From: SZUA-359 sp039809125 | Lineage (GTDB): Bacteria > Patescibacteriota > Saccharimonadia > Saccharimonadales > Saccharimonadaceae | Direction: 5' to 3' | NCBI GenBank assembly: GCA_039809125.1 | Contig: JBDHUM010000009.1 | Location: forward strand, 1 to 34,054 | Length of the DNA: 34,054 nt | Shown here: piece after piece, positions 31,856-34,054 of the stretch | How positions within the stretch are numbered: position 1 is the first letter of the stretch | Layout: every line of letters begins with the position of its first letter | Position numbers and translations under genes: made by a program | The notes under the pieces: model-generated | Databases searched by the model: none | The model's input: only the letters and a program-made list of their open reading frames with translations | What the model was told of the DNA's origin: nothing

Positions 31856-32335
31856 ATGGAGAAATTTGCTCTGCGCCGTTTGGGTAAACAAAAGCGAAAA
31901 TCGCTCTCAGAAGCTGATTACATCGAAAAAAGTGCAATAATTACACAGAAGTTGATCGATTTAATTGACTGGAATTGCACGAAGACGATTAGCTGCTATC
32001 AAGCCCGTAAATTATGGAACGAGGTCGAGACCGAGGCGTTTATCGATTACGCACGGCTTAATCATCCCACTATCAGAATTGACCTGGTTGATCAATCTGC
32101 CAAGATACCGTTACCTGTACGAATCTACGACTGCATCATCGTGCCGGTCGTTGCTTTTGATAGCAAGGGTAACCGAATTGGGATGGGGCAGGGATGGTAT
32201 GATACTTTTCTGGCCTCTCAAAAAACAACCCAAAAGATTGGTTTAGCCTTTGATTGCCAGAAAATGCCACTCCTACCTTGCGAACCACACGATCAGCAGG
32301 TGATGATCGTTACTGAATCAGGCAACTTTTCCTAG
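31856..32335 (+). CDS. 5-formyltetrahydrofolate cyclo-ligase
   Basis: 5-FCL returns 5-formyl-THF to the active one-carbon folate pool. The 159-aa protein is short for the family (about 185-200) but has an ALRRLGKQKRKSLS start, the region around YQARKLWNEVET, VPVVAFDSKGNRIGMGQGWYD (the G-x-G-x-G-x-YD motif in slightly altered form) and a final VMIVTES strand. It supports the folate cycle used by ThyA and DHFR. Its end overlaps the convergent HD gene by 18 nt. Confidence 0.88.
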   Translation: MEKFALRRLGKQKRKSLSEADYIEKSAIITQKLIDLIDWNCTKTISCYQARKLWNEVETEAFIDYARLNHPTIRIDLVDQSAKIPLPVRIYDCIIVPVVAFDSKGNRIGMGQGWYDTFLASQKTTQKIGLAFDCQKMPLLPCEPHDQQVMIVTESGNFS

Positions 32336-33451
32336 CCCAGGTTGATCGTCTTGAGGATTAGCAATTTTGTATATGCCAAGATGTTGCTCTAGTTCATCAC
32401 ACCGACGAGAAAGATCGGGTATTTCAATTTCATATGCATCAATAAACTCTTTTACTGCGGGTTTTTCTAGCCACCTCATAAATCGTTTTAAAGCCTCATG
32501 TTCGGCACGATTAACCTCAAATCTTCCAGGCATCGTCAGATGATGTTCAGTATCACGACCAATGGCTTTTAAAATTAACTCTACTTTTGTACTATCGGCA
32601 ATTCTTCGTTTGCTGTCTTCTGGCTTAGGGTTGTAAATATTATAAAAATCATCACTACTCTTTATTATATCTACCGGAGTTTTGCTTGAATGTATAGCAT
32701 CACGGTACGTCTTCGAACTAATTACTTGCCCGTCAATTCCGATTGGCTTACTCATTAACCAAAGCATCTCTGCTCCCATAGCTTGCAAGTTACGCTCTTT
32801 ATCGCCAAAATCAAACGCTTCAAGTAGTAACTTAATGTGGAGCGGAGTCACTACCCCTTGATGCTGCAAGAAAGACGGACGCGGTGTCTGATGGTGCACA
32901 TTATCGATCGCCGTCTCTAGTCCATCGTGCAGCAAAGCAACTACCGTAGCGATCTCCTTCTCATCAGTATCTTCAATCAAGCTAGTGGCTACAAGTGCAG
33001 CAATACCAATTGTGTGGATAACATACGGGTCGCCCGTAGCTCTTTTCTCACCAGAATGTGCAAAAAGCATCATCAGCGCGGCAGCAGTTTCGAGCCCATT
33101 TTGGTCACCATCAAGACGATTAGTGGGCGAGTCTTTTGCAAAGGCAATTAAAGGTTCTAAGCGCTTTACTTCGCGAGCTTCTGCCTCTGCCCATAATACC
33201 TCCACTACATCAGGGTGTAAGAAAGTGCTCATTGCTGCGACCTCTCTAGAATCTGCTTCAGGATCAAGATAGTGCGCTTCAAGTGCAAGCACCTTAAGAA
33301 GAGGCGTTTCATATTGCGCGCCGATTGGCTGCTTATCCGGCATTTTACCCGCTAGGACATCAAGCAACTCGTTTGTGTAACTAGTGCGCCTTGAATTAGG
33401 ATAGTAATGATCTTTAAGAACAAGTGGCAGTTCAGCCACGTAATAACTCAT
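32318..33451 (-). CDS. SpoT/MESH1-like HD hydrolase (alarmone hydrolase candidate)
   Basis: This 377-aa protein has a RelA/SpoT-type HD domain. AHSGEKRATGDPYVIHTIGI (131-150) matches AHxGQxRKSGEPYxxHP, with Arg137 and metal ligand His146. VALLHDGLETAID matches ALLHDVVEDT and keeps His175-Asp176 and Glu179, but the next Asp is Thr180. VDIIKSSDDFYNI (260-272) matches VIKLADRLHNM and keeps Asp267 and Asn271; Arg is Asp and His is Tyr. All four metal ligands are present. No synthetase domain is attached. I infer (p)ppGpp-type hydrolysis, with altered substrate use possible. The RelA-like partner is encoded about 14 kb upstream. Confidence 0.75.
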   Translation of the reverse strand: MSYYVAELPLVLKDHYYPNSRRTSYTNELLDVLAGKMPDKQPIGAQYETPLLKVLALEAHYLDPEADSREVAAMSTFLHPDVVEVLWAEAEAREVKRLEPLIAFAKDSPTNRLDGDQNGLETAAALMMLFAHSGEKRATGDPYVIHTIGIAALVATSLIEDTDEKEIATVVALLHDGLETAIDNVHHQTPRPSFLQHQGVVTPLHIKLLLEAFDFGDKERNLQAMGAEMLWLMSKPIGIDGQVISSKTYRDAIHSSKTPVDIIKSSDDFYNIYNPKPEDSKRRIADSTKVELILKAIGRDTEHHLTMPGRFEVNRAEHEALKRFMRWLEKPAVKEFIDAYEIEIPDLSRRCDELEQHLGIYKIANPQDDQPGLGKVA

Positions 33452-33463
33452 TCATTGCTTTCC

Positions 33464-33530
33464 ATAATACTCCGGCAACTCTGATTTTGACAAGTATCTT
33501 ATTGGTTTTTTGAGGCATTTTATTGGTTTT
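33464..33530 (-). promoter_or_regulatory. Promoter of the SpoT-like gene with two upstream direct repeats
   Basis: On the minus strand TTGTCA (33493-33488), an 18-bp spacer and TATTAT (33469-33464) form the promoter. Directly upstream lie two copies of AAAACCAATAA (33530-33520 and 33509-33499), 21 bp apart. That is two helical turns, as expected for an activator site or a phased A-tract UP element. Confidence 0.5.
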
Positions 33531-33910
33531 GATGACCACCGCAACAAGCCGCACACACAATAATCAGGTAACGTAACAACAGCTGTGTCGATCTGAACGG
33601 CACCAATACTGCCAAATTCGACATCTGGATGAGTATGTTAATTGTCCTGTGTCATCACATAGCAGTGGCTTCCGCTGCGAGTGAGTCAGTTGGGTATTTT
33701 GTGAATATAACGTGTATCAATATTGTGTCATCGAATACTCTTGGCACTATATCCGCAATAATAGAACTAAAACAAACCTATTTTTGCAGAGGTGTGTTTG
33801 ATACTATCGAATTTGGCTGGGCATAAGGGACGATTATAGAACTTTGATTGGACTAGATAACTTAGGCGTTGTAGAAATAGAAGACGATAATGAGGACGTG
33901 GAGAATAGCG
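33531..33910. other. 380-bp stretch without a confident gene
   Basis: Only weak frames are present. The most interesting is open from 33802 to 33918, reading IWLGIRDDYRTLIGLDNLG and then an acidic end (EDDNEDVENSDV). It stops inside the start of the next gene. An in-frame stop just upstream (33799-33801) leaves only a TTG at 33844 as a plausible start, so it may be the remnant of a longer gene or a short leader peptide. Confidence 0.3.
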
Positions 33911-34054
33911 ATGTTTAAGCGACTATTCTCCAAAAGCCTCGATACAACCGAGCTATGCACCTCACGACTATTTGATAACGAAATATTCTACAAAGCATTC
34001 ATCGGAGATCTTCGGCGCGCAAACCAAAACATATATATTGAGAGTCCGTTCATA
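33911..34054 (+). CDS. PLD-like domain protein, N-terminal fragment (cut by window end)
   Basis: An open frame from ATG 33911 runs off the window with 48 codons. The visible part ends FIGDLRRANQNIYIESPFI, which matches the first strand-helix unit of phospholipase-D-like nucleases and helicase-linked PLD domains (Ax..I.I.SPYI). The catalytic HKD motif would lie beyond the edge. The start overlaps the stop of the short acidic frame upstream, suggesting coupling. The family call is provisional. Confidence 0.5.
   Translation, partial: MFKRLFSKSLDTTELCTSRLFDNEIFYKAFIGDLRRANQNIYIESPFI

Noticed and set aside
31821..31937. Longer start for the rRNA methylase
   Set aside because: The extension overlaps the divergent 5-FCL gene and passes through its promoter; the family start motif follows the ATG at 31820.
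33629..33826. 65-codon frame before the PLD-like gene
   Set aside because: Low-complexity hydrophobic content, no start signal and no recognisable motif.
1..34054. CRISPR arrays, insertion sequences or prophage
   Set aside because: No repeat-spacer pattern, transposase motif or phage structural gene was seen.
1..34054. Recoded TGA (as in Absconditabacteria/Gracilibacteria)
   Set aside because: TGA acts as a normal stop, for example at the ends of the histidine kinase and nrnA genes, and core proteins are full length without reading through TGA.

Overview
The window looks like a chromosomal segment of a Patescibacteria/CPR bacterium, most plausibly Candidatus Saccharibacteria (TM7). This is inferred from gene content and style, not from a database search. 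The supporting features are a Gram-positive-like sortase substrate, compact genes, TGA read as stop, a CPR-type conserved unknown protein after rplL, and many genes whose -10 box sits directly in front of the start codon. Most genes are housekeeping; several carry unusual sequence changes.

Layout. 1-5000: tRNA-Trp, a sortase-anchored PKD/DUF11 surface protein, a P-loop kinase plus a YgjP-like metalloprotease, and an orphan membrane histidine kinase. 5000-11640: secE-nusG, an HD protein, rplK with a small companion gene, a second small gene behind a long folded leader, a fused trehalose-6-phosphate synthase/phosphatase, and rplA followed by a structured RNA-like region and a terminator. 11670-16670: a winged-helix/degenerate-Nudix protein with a palindrome over its own promoter, then a dTMP/deoxynucleotide island (DNPH1-like, thyA, HD phosphohydrolase, folA, dcd, tmk). 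16740-19450: a divergent RelA-like alarmone synthetase and an unrecognised protein with a consensus promoter. 19500-20750: L10 leader, rplJ, rplL, terminator. 20900-28270: CPR unknown, dnaX, dnaB, a GT-C-like membrane protein, ybaB, recR, a small unknown protein and an NrnA-like DHH phosphoesterase. 28270-33450: cysS, AI-2E-type permease, small membrane protein, rRNA adenine dimethyltransferase, 5-FCL and a SpoT-like HD protein. 33911-end: start of a PLD-like protein, cut by the window edge.

How the genes fit together. The usual secE-nusG-rplK-rplA-rplJ-rplL block keeps its order and strand but is opened by trehalose, thymidylate and alarmone genes. thyA, DHFR, dcd, tmk and 5-FCL form a nearly complete dTMP/folate set. 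Alarmone synthesis and hydrolysis are split between two genes about 14 kb apart, each with altered signature residues. DnaX and RecR both lack their usual zinc-binding cysteines.

Two expression styles coexist. Ribosomal, secretion and replication genes have leaders with Shine-Dalgarno sequences. About fourteen other genes have a -10 hexamer only 6-10 nt before the start codon, which predicts leaderless mRNAs. All functional calls rest on motif recognition by eye; no searches or folding calculations were run.
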